Source: Nitrogeniibacter aestuarii
Lineage (GTDB): Bacteria > Pseudomonadota > Gammaproteobacteria > Burkholderiales > Rhodocyclaceae
Direction: 5' to 3'
Assembly: GCF_017309585.1 (NCBI RefSeq)
Contig: NZ_CP071321.1
Coordinates: 3,802,001 to 3,866,000 of the forward strand
DNA: 64,000 nucleotides
Numbering within the stretch: position 1 is the first letter of the stretch; each line of letters opens with the position of its first letter. Shown in pieces: positions 1 to 11,846 of this stretch. A program made the translations under genes and the position numbers. Under the pieces are notes generated by a model. That model was given only the letters and a program-made list of their open reading frames with translations. It searched no databases and was not told the origin of the DNA.

Positions 1-2603
1 TTGAGCCGCTGACCAAACACGCTCATGTGCGCCGGGAAGCGCTCGGTGGTGATGCCCTCGGCCTCGTGACGCATGAGCTGCTCGCGATCCAGGTAGAGCA
101 GTTTCGGGTCCGTTTTCTCCGCCTGCTTGCGCCACTTTTCGAAGCTGGCCAGATCGGTCACGTCCTCGGGAATCTTGGCGTCGTAAAAGGCTTCGATCAG
201 CGCCTCGTCCACCAGCACGTCCGGTCGGCGGGCCTTGTGCTCCAGGCGCTCGATATCCGCCACGAGACGGCGGTTGTGTTTGAGAAAGCCCATGTGTCTG
301 AGCACGCCCGCATCCACCTCTCCCGGTACCAGACCCTCGCGGATGAAGATGCGTCGGCTCTCGGCCGGATCGAACTCCCGATAGGCGACCGGACGGCGCG
401 CATAGAGCACCACGCCATGCAGCGTGCCGCGCTCCCAGGCCCGCACGCTGCCGGCCTGCTTCGACCAGTGCGGATCGAACACATGACGCTTGATCAGATG
501 CGCGCCCACCTCTTCGAGCCATTCGGGCTGCACCCGCGCGATGCAGCGGCCGAACAGGCGCGTGGTGTCGATCAGCTCGGCACAGACAATCCACTTGCCC
601 GCCTTCTTCGACAGGGTCGAGCCCGGGTGCGGCCAGAACTTGATCCCGCGAGCGCCGTGGTAAGCACCGGCGGGCTGGCCCGGGCTCGGCTTTTCTTCTT
701 CCACCCGGCAGCCCAGGTGGCCGAGCAAGCCCGTCAGCAGGGCCTTGTGAATGGCCTCGTAGCGCGCCGGGATGCTGTTTTCCCTCCAGCCGTGCTCGGC
801 ACACAGGGTGTGCAGCTGGGCGTGAATGTCACGCCACTCGCGCATGCGCAGCGGCGACAGGAAGTGCTCCTTGCACCACTGGCGCTGCTTGTTGCTGCTC
901 TGGTGGCGCTGCACCTCTTCAAAGGCTTTCCAGGCATTCCAGTACCAGAGGAATTCCGATTTCTGGTCATTCTCGCTGCCGCGGAACAAGGCGTGTTTCT
1001 GGTCGGCCGTGCCGGCCTGCGCCTGCGGGCGGTCGCGCGGGTCCTGCACCGACAGCGCGGCGGCGATCACCAGCACCTCGTTCAGGCAGCCTTGGTCGCG
1101 TGCGGCCAGAATCATGCGCCCGATCTTGGGGTCGATCGGCAGCTTCGCCAGCTCGCGACCGCGGTCGGTGAGCTGGTTGTCCTCATCCATGGCGCCCAGC
1201 TCCTGCAGCAGCTGATAGCCATCGGCCACCGCACGGGGCGTGGGTTGATCGAGAAAGGGGAACTGATCCACCTCGCCCAACCCGAGCGAACTCATGCGCA
1301 GAATGACGGCGGCCAGCGACGAGCGCAGGATTTCCGGATCGGTGTGCGAAGGCCGGCGGTTGAATTCATCTTCCGCGTACAGGCGGATGCAGATGCCGTC
1401 GGACACACGGCCGCAACGGCCGGCCCGCTGACGCGCCGCGCTCTGGGCCACCGGCTCGATCTGCAGCTGCTCGACCTTGTTGCGCACCGAATAACGCTTG
1501 ACCCGCGCCAGGCCGGTGTCGATCACATAGCGGATGCCCGGCACCGTCAGCGAGGTTTCGGCCACGTTGGTGGCCAGCACTACGCGTCGCCCCTTGGAGC
1601 GGCTGAACACCCGGCTCTGCTCCTGCGCCGACTGACGGGCAAAGAGCGGCAGAATTTCGGTATCGGCCACATGGTGCGCCTTGCGCAAGGCCTCGGCGGA
1701 TTCGCGGATCTCGCGCTCGCCAGGCAGGAAGACGAGGATGTCGCCCGGCCCTTCGCGCTGCGCCTCGTCCACCGCATCCACCAGCCCTTCCCACGTGTCC
1801 TGGTTGCGCTTGGTCTTGGTGGCGTCTTCGTCGGGCCGGTAGCGCACTTCGATCGGATACAGCCGGCCGGACACCTCGATCACCGGCGCCGGCTTGCCCG
1901 CCCGGTCGGCAAAGTGATTCGCAAAACGTTCGGCGTCGATGGTGGCCGAGGTGATGATCACTTTCAGATCCGGTCGCCTGGGCAGCAGGCGCTTGAGGTA
2001 ACCGAGCAGGAAGTCGATGTTCAGGCTGCGCTCATGCGCCTCGTCGATGATGAGTGTGTCGTAGGCATTCAGATACCGGTCGCCCAGGGTCTCGGCGAGC
2101 AGGATGCCGTCCGTCATGAGCTTGATATGACTCGTCGGGCTCAGGCGGTCGGTGAAGCGGATCTTGTAGCCCACCGCCTGTCCAAGCGGGCTGTTCAGCT
2201 CTTCGGCGATGCGTTCCGCCGTGCTTCGCGCGGCAATTCGCCGGGGCTGCGTGTGCCCGATGAGCCCGCCAATGCCACGGCCCAGCTCGAGACACATCTT
2301 GGGCAGCTGGGTGGTTTTGCCCGAACCGGTCTCGCCGCAGATGATCACCACCTGATGCGCCTGCAGCGTCTCCAGAATCAGCTCGCGCTGCGCGCTGACC
2401 GGCAGTTCTTCCGGATAGGTCGGCGTGGGCACGGCCCTGGCGCGCGCCTCGAATCGCGCCATGGACGCCTTGATCTGTTCGCGCAGCTTCTCCGGCAATG
2501 CGTCGAGCGCAGGCGGCACGGGCTTCAGGCGCCCGAGCGCGCGAAGAAAGCGGTGGCGATCGGCCACCATGCACTGGTCGATGAGGGAACGGACGTCGGA
2601 CAC
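1..2603 (-). CDS. hrpA: ATP-dependent RNA helicase HrpA (DEAH box), 5' part only
   Basis: Superfamily 2 DEAH-box RNA helicase, expected to act in the cytoplasm on structured RNA or stalled ribosomes. Reading the minus strand from a GTG at 2603 gives about 867 residues: a Walker A motif GETGSGKTT near residue 87, the Walker B motif IIDEAHERS, the SATID motif, and motif VI as QRAGRCGRV. The visible part covers the helicase core and the start of the HrpA-specific C-terminal region; the family is usually about 1300 residues, so the gene runs off the window start and is not broken. It begins 10 bases after the crcB stop, so the two may be co-transcribed. The start is uncertain because no strong Shine-Dalgarno precedes the GTG; an in-frame ATG 10 codons on is the alternative. 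A long open frame on the opposite strand is a shadow. Confidence 0.93.
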   Translation of the reverse strand, partial: MSDVRSLIDQCMVADRHRFLRALGRLKPVPPALDALPEKLREQIKASMARFEARARAVPTPTYPEELPVSAQRELILETLQAHQVVIICGETGSGKTTQLPKMCLELGRGIGGLIGHTQPRRIAARSTAERIAEELNSPLGQAVGYKIRFTDRLSPTSHIKLMTDGILLAETLGDRYLNAYDTLIIDEAHERSLNIDFLLGYLKRLLPRRPDLKVIITSATIDAERFANHFADRAGKPAPVIEVSGRLYPIEVRYRPDEDATKTKRNQDTWEGLVDAVDEAQREGPGDILVFLPGEREIRESAEALRKAHHVADTEILPLFARQSAQEQSRVFSRSKGRRVVLATNVAETSLTVPGIRYVIDTGLARVKRYSVRNKVEQLQIEPVAQSAARQRAGRCGRVSDGICIRLYAEDEFNRRPSHTDPEILRSSLAAVILRMSSLGLGEVDQFPFLDQPTPRAVADGYQLLQELGAMDEDNQLTDRGRELAKLPIDPKIGRMILAARDQGCLNEVLVIAAALSVQDPRDRPQAQAGTADQKHALFRGSENDQKSEFLWYWNAWKAFEEVQRHQSSNKQRQWCKEHFLSPLRMREWRDIHAQLHTLCAEHGWRENSIPARYEAIHKALLTGLLGHLGCRVEEEKPSPGQPAGAYHGARGIKFWPHPGSTLSKKAGKWIVCAELIDTTRLFGRCIARVQPEWLEEVGAHLIKRHVFDPHWSKQAGSVRAWERGTLHGVVLYARRPVAYREFDPAESRRIFIREGLVPGEVDAGVLRHMGFLKHNRRLVADIERLEHKARRPDVLVDEALIEAFYDAKIPEDVTDLASFEKWRKQAEKTDPKLLYLDREQLMRHEAEGITTERFPAHMSVFGQRL

Positions 2604-2613
2604 GGTCAGGAAA

Positions 2614-2997
2614 TCAGGCGCGAATCAGCTGGAAGGTATAAATGCCCAGCCCGGTCATGAGCAGGGAGCCGAACAAGTGGGCGGCGGCGGTGATCAGTGC
2701 CCAGGCATACTGCGCCGCACCGATCATGGTCACCACTTCGGCCGAAAAGCTCGAAAATGTGGTCAGCGCGCCGAGAAAACCCGTGACGATGAACCAGCGC
2801 ACCTCGGGCGGCAAGGCCGTCTGGTGGGCAAAATAGGCCACGGCAATCCCGATCAGGTAGCCGCCCAGCAGGTTGGCCACCAGCGTGCCGAGCGGCAACG
2901 AGATGAAGACGGGATTGAGGCGCACTCCCAGCCACCAGCGAATCCAGGCGCCGAGAGCCGCGCCGACACCGACGGCAAGGAATCCGGTGGGATTCAT
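2614..2997 (-). CDS. crcB: Fluoride ion channel CrcB/Fluc
   Basis: Small inner-membrane protein of 127 residues, the usual length of the Fluc fluoride exporters, which work as antiparallel dimers. Four hydrophobic segments are visible. Family hallmarks are present: the N-terminal GAALGAWIRW segment, the glycine-rich GGYLIG, and the pore motif TGFLGALTTFSSFSAE with the conserved Thr/Phe/Ser track. It is followed 10 bases later by hrpA on the same strand. I see no obvious crcB-type fluoride riboswitch in the short upstream region shared with the divergent sigma factor gene, although I could not fold it. Confidence 0.93.
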   Translation of the reverse strand: MNPTGFLAVGVGAALGAWIRWWLGVRLNPVFISLPLGTLVANLLGGYLIGIAVAYFAHQTALPPEVRWFIVTGFLGALTTFSSFSAEVVTMIGAAQYAWALITAAAHLFGSLLMTGLGIYTFQLIRA

Positions 2998-3120
2998 GAA
3001 TGCGGGCTTCCATTGGGCAAGACCGCTGCATTCTACCGGCTCGGCGCCCGTGCCGAAATGTTGGCAACGATGTAAGTTATCTTCGCGCCCGCCTGTCTAT
3101 GGGGGCAGGAGGACATTTTC

Positions 3121-3636
3121 ATGCTACTCAATCTGGGCCAGCGGCGCGCTTTCGATCAGGTGGTGCGCGCCTACAGCAGCGACATGTACCGCTTCGCCTA
3201 CTGGCTGTGCGGTGACCGTTTTGTCGCCGAGGACATTGTGCAGGAAGCCTTTACACGGGCCTGGCGCAATTGGGAACAGCTGCGCGACAAGAGCACGCCC
3301 AAACCCTGGCTGCTCACCATCGTGCGTAACGAACATGCCCGCCTGTATGAACGCAAGCGGCTCGAGATCGTCGATGCCGCACCGGAGGATCTGGCCATCG
3401 CCGCCGATGACAATCCGCTGGAATTGATGGAACTGGAACAAGTGATCGATCAGCTGTCGCTGTCGCTGCGCGAACCCTTTCTGCTGCAGACCCTGGGCGG
3501 TTTCAGCTGTGCCGAGATCGCCGAGCAGCTGGAGACGACCGAAGGGGCGATCATGGTTCGACTGACCCGTGCCCGCCAGGCCCTCAGAGGGCTGCTGGAA
3601 ACGGCCACCGGTCAAACGCGTCGGAGAGCGAAATGA
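3121..3636 (+). CDS. ECF-type RNA polymerase sigma factor
   Basis: A 171-residue sigma-70 family protein with only regions 2 and 4. Region 2 spans about residues 5-75, with DMYRFAYWLCGD and the core-binding stretch AEDIVQEAFTRAWRNW. Region 4 spans about 105-160, with LSLREPFLLQTLGGFSC and the helix-turn-helix AEIAEQLETTEGAIMVRLTR. A good Shine-Dalgarno (GGAGG) lies 8 bases before the ATG. Its last codons overlap the start of the next gene by 4 bases, the usual arrangement of an ECF sigma factor with its anti-sigma factor. Regulon and inducing signal are not evident from the sequence. Confidence 0.92.
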   Translation: MLLNLGQRRAFDQVVRAYSSDMYRFAYWLCGDRFVAEDIVQEAFTRAWRNWEQLRDKSTPKPWLLTIVRNEHARLYERKRLEIVDAAPEDLAIAADDNPLELMELEQVIDQLSLSLREPFLLQTLGGFSCAEIAEQLETTEGAIMVRLTRARQALRGLLETATGQTRRRAK

Positions 3637-4334
3637 GCACCAACTACACCTGCATGGACCTGCGTCGGGAAAAACTCGCCGACCCCAAGCGTTTGAGCGC
3701 AGCGGCGAACGCACACCTGGCCGAGTGCCCGAACTGCCGCCGTTTTGCCCAGGGTATCGACGCCACCGAAATCAAGGCGGCTCAGGTCCTCAATGTCCCC
3801 GTCCCCGAAGGGCTCTCCGATCGTGTGCTGTTGCGTGTTCATCGCGGACAGAAGCGCCCGTGGCGCCTGTGGGCGATTGCGGCGGCCTTCGTGTTCAGCT
3901 TCGGCATCGGCATGGTGCAGTGGCAGCCTCGCCCGGACACCGACTATGCCAAGTTCGCCATCGAGCATGTGCGACACGAGCCGCAGTCATTCACGACGCA
4001 TCGTCTTGCGGACCCGTCGCGATTCCAGCTCGTCATGGCCAACTTCGGCGGCACCATGAAGACGCCCATCGGCAAGGTCAGCTACATGCGCCTGTGCCCA
4101 GTCCCCAACGGGACCGGCTGGCACATCGTGCTGGAAACCGAGGCCGGCCCCGCGACCCTGCTGCTGATCCCGGGCGAAGACATCTCGGGGGCCGTGCTTG
4201 AGGCCAAGTTCGACGGACTGACGGCACGTGCCCTGCCCGGCGGACAAGGCTACTACGCCATCGTCGCGGAAACACCGGAGATTGTGGATGCCGTCGAAAA
4301 GCTCATGAAAGAGCGGGTGAGCTGGAAGGGCTGA
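3633..4334 (+). CDS. DUF3379-like membrane protein, putative anti-sigma factor
   Basis: 233 residues, translationally coupled (4-base overlap) to the ECF sigma gene. The N-terminus carries a zinc-binding anti-sigma signature, a Cys near residue 7 followed by HLAECPNC (His-x3-Cys-x2-Cys) around residue 30. One membrane segment lies at about residues 80-98 (LWAIAAAFVFSFGIGMVQW), leaving a roughly 130-residue periplasmic domain. The general layout resembles DUF3379 proteins encoded next to sigma factors. Inference: it holds the sigma factor at the membrane and releases it on an envelope signal. The periplasmic domain has no motif that I recognise. Confidence 0.75.
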   Translation: MSTNYTCMDLRREKLADPKRLSAAANAHLAECPNCRRFAQGIDATEIKAAQVLNVPVPEGLSDRVLLRVHRGQKRPWRLWAIAAAFVFSFGIGMVQWQPRPDTDYAKFAIEHVRHEPQSFTTHRLADPSRFQLVMANFGGTMKTPIGKVSYMRLCPVPNGTGWHIVLETEAGPATLLLIPGEDISGAVLEAKFDGLTARALPGGQGYYAIVAETPEIVDAVEKLMKERVSWKG

Positions 4335-4339
4335 ACGCC

Positions 4340-6474
4340 TCAGGCGGTATGGCGCGCCAGCAGGCGTGCGTTCGGCAGGCCCACCTTGAGGGCCTTGCCG
4401 AACTCGCTGGCGGGAATGGGGCGGGAGAACAGGTAGCCCTGCATGATCGGACAGCCTTCGGCCTGCAGCACGCGCGCCTGGGCGACCGTTTCAACACCCT
4501 CGGCCACCAGCCCGATGCCGAGGCTGCGCGCCATCGCGATGATGGCGCGGACGATGGCCGGATCGTCCTGCCCGGCATCGCAATCCTGAACGAAAGAGCG
4601 ATCAATCTTGAGTGTATTGACCGCAAAGCGCTTGAGATAGGCCAGCGAGGAGTATCCGGTCCCGAAGTCGTCAACGGCCAGCGACAAGCCCGAGTCATGC
4701 AGACGGCCAATCAGGTCGGCCGTGACCCGGGTGTCGCGCATCAGCGCCGACTCGGTGACCTCGATTTCGATCAGCCCCGGATCAGTGCCGGTTTCGGTCA
4801 GGACGCCCTTGACCTGTTCGAGCAGATCCTGTCGGGCGAACTGGCTGGCTGACAGATTGACCGCCACCGGCATGAGGGCGGCACCGCTCTCGCGCCAGCG
4901 CGCCAGATCCTCGCAGGCCCGGCGCAGCACCCACTGACCGATGGTGTTGATCAGGCCGAGTTCTTCGGCGAGCGGAATGAAGGCATCCGGCGTGATGGTG
5001 CCCTCCAGGGGGTGCTCCCAGCGAATGAGCGCTTCGCTGCCGACCACCATCCCGGTGTTGGCGTCCACCTTGGGTTGATAGAGCAGATTGAACTGCTGCT
5101 GTTCGACGGCTTGCTGCAAGTCGTTTTCCATCGACAGACGGGCGAAGGCGTCGACCTTCATGCGTTCGGTGTAGCACTGGATACTGTCGAGGGCCTCGCG
5201 CCGGCGCAACGCCCCGAGCGCCATTTCGGCGCACTTGAGCAAGCCCTCGGCCGTCTGCCCGTGCTCGGGAAAGAAGGCCAGACCGGCACTGAGCGACAGG
5301 CTCAGCGTCTGCTCCCCTTGCTGAACAGGGGAACTGGCCCGCTGCAACAGCATGCGAATCTCGGCTTCGACCGACTCACGCCCCTCGGCCCCTTCGATGA
5401 ACAGCCCGAAATTATCGGCGCTCAGGCGGGCCATGCGGGGCGCATCCATGCTCTCCGGGCCGACCACGTTCATGTTGGCGCCGCCATACCCCTGACCGAG
5501 ACGCACCGCCAGCACCTGAAGCACCTGGTCGGCGCTGTCCTGCCCCAGGGTTTCGTTGATGCGTTTGAAGCGGTCCACATTGATCAGCACCACCGCACAA
5601 TGGCCGCCCCGGCTCGTTTCCCGCAGGAGCGCCGACTGCAATGCCTCCCGGAAGTGGGCGCGGTTGGGCAGGCCGGTCAGATCGTCGAAATAAGCCAGCT
5701 GGCGAATCTTGCGTTCGGCCTCGACGCGCTCGGAAATGTCCTGCAAGGTCCCTTGCACGCTCACCACGTCGCCATCGGGACCGACCGCGGGCACCGCCAC
5801 TTCCTGGGCGGTGCTGACGATGCCGTCCGGCCGGACGATGCGGTATTCGAGGGTATAGCGCTGCCCGTGACGCGCCTGTTCGATGGCGTCACGCACCTTC
5901 TCCCGATCGGCCGGATACACCCGTTCGAACAGATCTTCCATGCGCGAGCCAAACGTCTCGACGCTTTCACCAAACAGGGCGCAGTAGGTTTCGGAACGCT
6001 CGCAGCGGTGGGTGGCGATGTGCAGCTTCCAGCTGCCGATACGGGCAATCTGCTGAGCGGAACGCAGGTTGCTTTCACTGGCCACCAGTTCATCGAGCGC
6101 CCGCGCCGCGCGCAGGGCGTAGATCACGCGGTGACGCAACAGGACCCAGTTGATCGGCTTGGTGATGAAATCGGTTGCGCCGCGCTCGTAGGCCTTTTCA
6201 ATCGACTCGGTGTCTTCCAGACCGGTGAGCATGATGATCGGTTCGCGTGCGCCTTGCTGGCGCAGCAGATGGCAGGTTTCGAAACCATCCATGACCGGCA
6301 TCATCACGTCGAGCAGGATCAGGTCGGGACGAAACTCGGCATAGGTCATGAGCGCACTTTGCCCATCGGCGGCTTCTGCCACATCGAAGCCGGCCTCCTT
6401 GAGCGCTTCGCAGGCCAGCATCCGATTGACATCATCATCATCCACTACCAGCAGACGAGTCTTCATGCTCTCCG

Positions 6475-6478
<4 letters not shown>
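4340..6478 (-). CDS. Response regulator with REC-PAS-degenerate GGDEF-EAL; probable c-di-GMP phosphodiesterase
   Basis: 712 residues. The receiver domain at about 8-125 has the acidic cluster VVDDDD and phospho-acceptor Asp57 in LILLDVMMPVMDG. A PAS_3-type domain follows at about 140-250. The GGDEF-like domain (about 265-425) has SADNF where the catalytic GGDEF should be, so cyclase activity is unlikely. The EAL domain (about 440-700) keeps EALIRWEHP, NLSASQF, EIEVTESAL, DDFGTGYSS, KIDRSF and VAEGVET, so c-di-GMP hydrolysis is predicted. Its ATG overlaps the stop of the hybrid kinase by 4 bases. As last gene of the unit it is the likely output, phosphorylated through the kinase HPt domain. 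Confidence 0.9.
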
Positions 6479-9270
<2,792 letters not shown>

Positions 9271-9271
9271 C

Positions 9272-9802
9272 TCAGGGCCCTCCGTCGCCGATCAACTTGC
9301 GCGCGAGTTTGAGCAGCTGCGCACTCAGTTTGATGTGATCGCGCTCAAGGGTGTTGCGGTTGATATCGAAACGCACCCGATCGTCTTCGGTCACGAAGCC
9401 GATCGCACCGCCCGCCTCCACAAACCCTTCAATGTCGCTCACCGTGAGCACCGGGGCATTGGCCAGTTCACGGAGGGTCACGTTGAGCCGGCGTAACTCC
9501 GAGCCGGAAACGAATACCACGTCGCATTGCCGGGCTTCAGTGGCCGTGGCCGGATACAGAATGCGCACGTCGCGCCCTTGTGCCTGACGAGATTCGAGCC
9601 CGGCCAGATGCGCCCCGAAGGGATCGCGGCCGAGCACGCAGATATCGATCGGATCGTCCTCCGGCAAAGACTGTTCAGGCCAGGTGGCGTAGCGCGCAAA
9701 GTTGAGCAGGAAGACCGCCTTGAGCTGATACTCCGTCGGGACGGCACGAGCCGTCGCGGCGAAGGACATCATCAGCAGGAGGATGAGAAGGCGGCGCAGC
9801 AT
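9272..9802 (-). CDS. YfiR family periplasmic protein (DUF4154)
   Basis: 176 residues with a signal peptide (LLILLLMMSFAATARA, cleavage near residue 20). The mature part begins with the family hallmark YQLKAVFLLNFARYATWP, followed by ICVLGRDPFG, the CDVVFVSGSE segment and the C-terminal GAIGFVTEDDRVRFDIN; this is the YfiR/DUF4154 fold. Only two cysteines are seen in the mature protein, so any disulfide pattern differs from P. aeruginosa YfiR. In the known YfiBNR system YfiR represses the diguanylate cyclase YfiN in the periplasm. Here the gene lies between TonB-dependent receptors and a kinase with a YfiN-like sensor, with 4- and 1-base gaps, which suggests it links the receptor to the kinase. 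Confidence 0.9.
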   Translation of the reverse strand: MLRRLLILLLMMSFAATARAVPTEYQLKAVFLLNFARYATWPEQSLPEDDPIDICVLGRDPFGAHLAGLESRQAQGRDVRILYPATATEARQCDVVFVSGSELRRLNVTLRELANAPVLTVSDIEGFVEAGGAIGFVTEDDRVRFDINRNTLERDHIKLSAQLLKLARKLIGDGGP

Positions 9803-9806
9803 GGGC

Positions 9807-11834
9807 TCAGAACTGCCAGCGTCCGGTCAGCACGGCGCGACGCCCGTCATAGGCGTAGGGCGAAGGAAACTGGTCCGAGTTGAACTCGGTGTGATGTTCA
9901 TCGAACAGGTCATAGATACCCAACGACCATTCGAAGTTTTCGCTGACACGCTGCAGATACTGCACATCCGTCACGGTGTAGGAACTCACCCGCTCCGCCC
10001 CCGGCGTCTTGAGCGCACCCGAGTGTCGGATGGTGGTGTCGAGCTGGCGCCGCCCCGGCAGATCGACACGGGCCTGCACAGTCAGCCAGTGATTGGCATT
10101 GCGCGATTGAATCGCATCGTTGGCCGCCGCCTGTGTCGCGTCGTCGGTTTCGTCGAAATGCACCCGCAGCAGGGTGTAGGCGGCAAGCAGTCGGACGTTG
10201 CGGTGCACGCGCGTGTCGGCGGCCAGTTCCAGCCCCTCCGATACCGCTTTGCCTGCGCTGCCGCGGTCGATGTAGATGCGCTGCATGAGCGGATCGACGC
10301 TGCCCATGTGCTGAGAAACGAGCCCATCGTACCGGTGCCGGAACAGTACGGCTTCCAGGTTGCCGGCGTCCAGCTGACGGCGGTAGCCCAGCTCGATCGC
10401 ACGAAGATTCTCCGGCTTCAGGTCCGGGTTGGCGCGGGAGATCACGGTGAACGGGAAGGTGCCGAAGGGCGGTACGCTGACCTGCTGGGTGCCGATGATG
10501 AAGTCGGTCGTGCGCTCGCCGATCGATGGGGTGCGCACGGCCCGCGACCAATGTGCCCAGAGACTGTCCCGATCCGTGGGCGTCCACATCAGCCGTGCGC
10601 TGGGTTGCCACTCGGGCGTGCTCTCGTTGCGCGCCTCGAACCGGGCCCCGAGGCTCAGACGCCATTGTTTGGGCACCAGCGTGATTTCGTCCTGGGCGAA
10701 GGCGCTGACCGTCTTGAGCTGAGTCACTTCCGGATCGAACCGCAAGGTCGTCTGCCGGGCGCGAGCCTCCGCATTCTGGTAGCGCACGCCAAGCCCCCAG
10801 ATCCACTCATGCCGCCCCATCGGCATGAGTCGATGCTGGAAGTCCACGTCGCCGGTCGATACGATCGCGCCGGCCACCGGATTCATGTCAATGCTCTGGT
10901 AATCGAGATAGGCCCTCAGCGTGGCCTCGCCGCCCAGCCAGTCCCACTTGCGCGACGCCAGCAGATTTGCGCCCTCATAGTCGATCACCACATCAAGGGC
11001 GCCGGGCGCGGGTAGATCGACGGCTTCTTCTCCGCGGTGCTGATAGACCGAACCACTGACAGACCAGCGATCGCGCTCTTTTGAATCGATGCGAAAACCG
11101 GCCCGCCAACCGTTCTGCGCATCCTCGATCCGATGACCATCCATCGTTTCGAACGAGGCGCGATTGGTGGTCAGCGCATACACACGCCCATCGGCCCAGT
11201 CGCCAAGCTCGAAGCCCTGGCGCACGGCCGCTTCCGGCGTGCCGCGGTGGTCGACCGACAGACGCACGAGGGCACCGCTGGTCTCGCTGGCCCGCTTGGT
11301 CACGATATTGATGACCCCGTTGACCGCATTGGCGCCCCAGAGTGAGGCACCCGGCCCGCGCACGATTTCGATACGCGCCACGTCCTCGAGCATGAGGTTC
11401 TCGATGTCCCAGAACACCCCGGAGAACAGGGGGGAATAGATGCTGCGCCCGTCGATCTGCACCAGCAGCTTGGAGGCGTAACGCCCATTGAGACCGCGCA
11501 CCGACACCGCCCAGCGGCCGCTGCCGATACGCGCCACCTGCACCCCCGGCACCAGCCGCAAGGCTTCGGGCACGCTGCGGGCGCCGGAGCGCATGATGTC
11601 GTCGTTGGTCAGCACGGTCACGGCGGCGGGCGTGTCGGCGAGGCGCTGCGCCTTGCGCGAGACCGACAGCACCTCCACGCCGGATAGTTCTTCAAGGCTC
11701 AGATCAAGCAGGTCGCTTGCGGCCTGACTTGGCGAAGTGGCGGCGGTCAGCACGGTCGCCAGGGTCACGGCCAGCCGGACCGGACGGCTACGGAAATGCG
11801 ACCCCAGCCCCGGGATGATTGCGTTGCTTCTCAT
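9807..11834 (-). CDS. TonB-dependent outer-membrane receptor (downstream copy)
   Basis: 675 residues with a signal sequence ending around SPSQAA. Just after it comes LSLEELSGVEVLSVSRK, in which VEVLSVS is a plausible TonB box. The plug domain (about 60-180) has TPAAVTVLTNDDI, the VPGVQVARI segment, VSVRGLNGRYASKLLVQIDG and the strongly conserved VEIVRGPGASLWGANAVNG-type end (here IEIVRGPGASLWGANAVNG). The rest is a beta-barrel, ending in the aromatic TGRWQF typical of outer-membrane proteins. It is 12 bases downstream of a paralogue of the same length and 4 bases upstream of the YfiR gene. No substrate can be named; nothing nearby suggests iron, cobalamin or glycan uptake, and linkage to signalling genes suggests a sensory role. 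Confidence 0.9.
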   Translation of the reverse strand: MRSNAIIPGLGSHFRSRPVRLAVTLATVLTAATSPSQAASDLLDLSLEELSGVEVLSVSRKAQRLADTPAAVTVLTNDDIMRSGARSVPEALRLVPGVQVARIGSGRWAVSVRGLNGRYASKLLVQIDGRSIYSPLFSGVFWDIENLMLEDVARIEIVRGPGASLWGANAVNGVINIVTKRASETSGALVRLSVDHRGTPEAAVRQGFELGDWADGRVYALTTNRASFETMDGHRIEDAQNGWRAGFRIDSKERDRWSVSGSVYQHRGEEAVDLPAPGALDVVIDYEGANLLASRKWDWLGGEATLRAYLDYQSIDMNPVAGAIVSTGDVDFQHRLMPMGRHEWIWGLGVRYQNAEARARQTTLRFDPEVTQLKTVSAFAQDEITLVPKQWRLSLGARFEARNESTPEWQPSARLMWTPTDRDSLWAHWSRAVRTPSIGERTTDFIIGTQQVSVPPFGTFPFTVISRANPDLKPENLRAIELGYRRQLDAGNLEAVLFRHRYDGLVSQHMGSVDPLMQRIYIDRGSAGKAVSEGLELAADTRVHRNVRLLAAYTLLRVHFDETDDATQAAANDAIQSRNANHWLTVQARVDLPGRRQLDTTIRHSGALKTPGAERVSSYTVTDVQYLQRVSENFEWSLGIYDLFDEHHTEFNSDQFPSPYAYDGRRAVLTGRWQF

Positions 11835-11846
11835 GACACTCCGGAT

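Noticed and set aside
27..2660. 877-codon open frame on the plus strand opposite hrpA
   Set aside because: Its translation has no recognisable domain, while the minus strand encodes a complete DEAH helicase core with all motifs. Long antisense open frames are common in GC-rich DNA.
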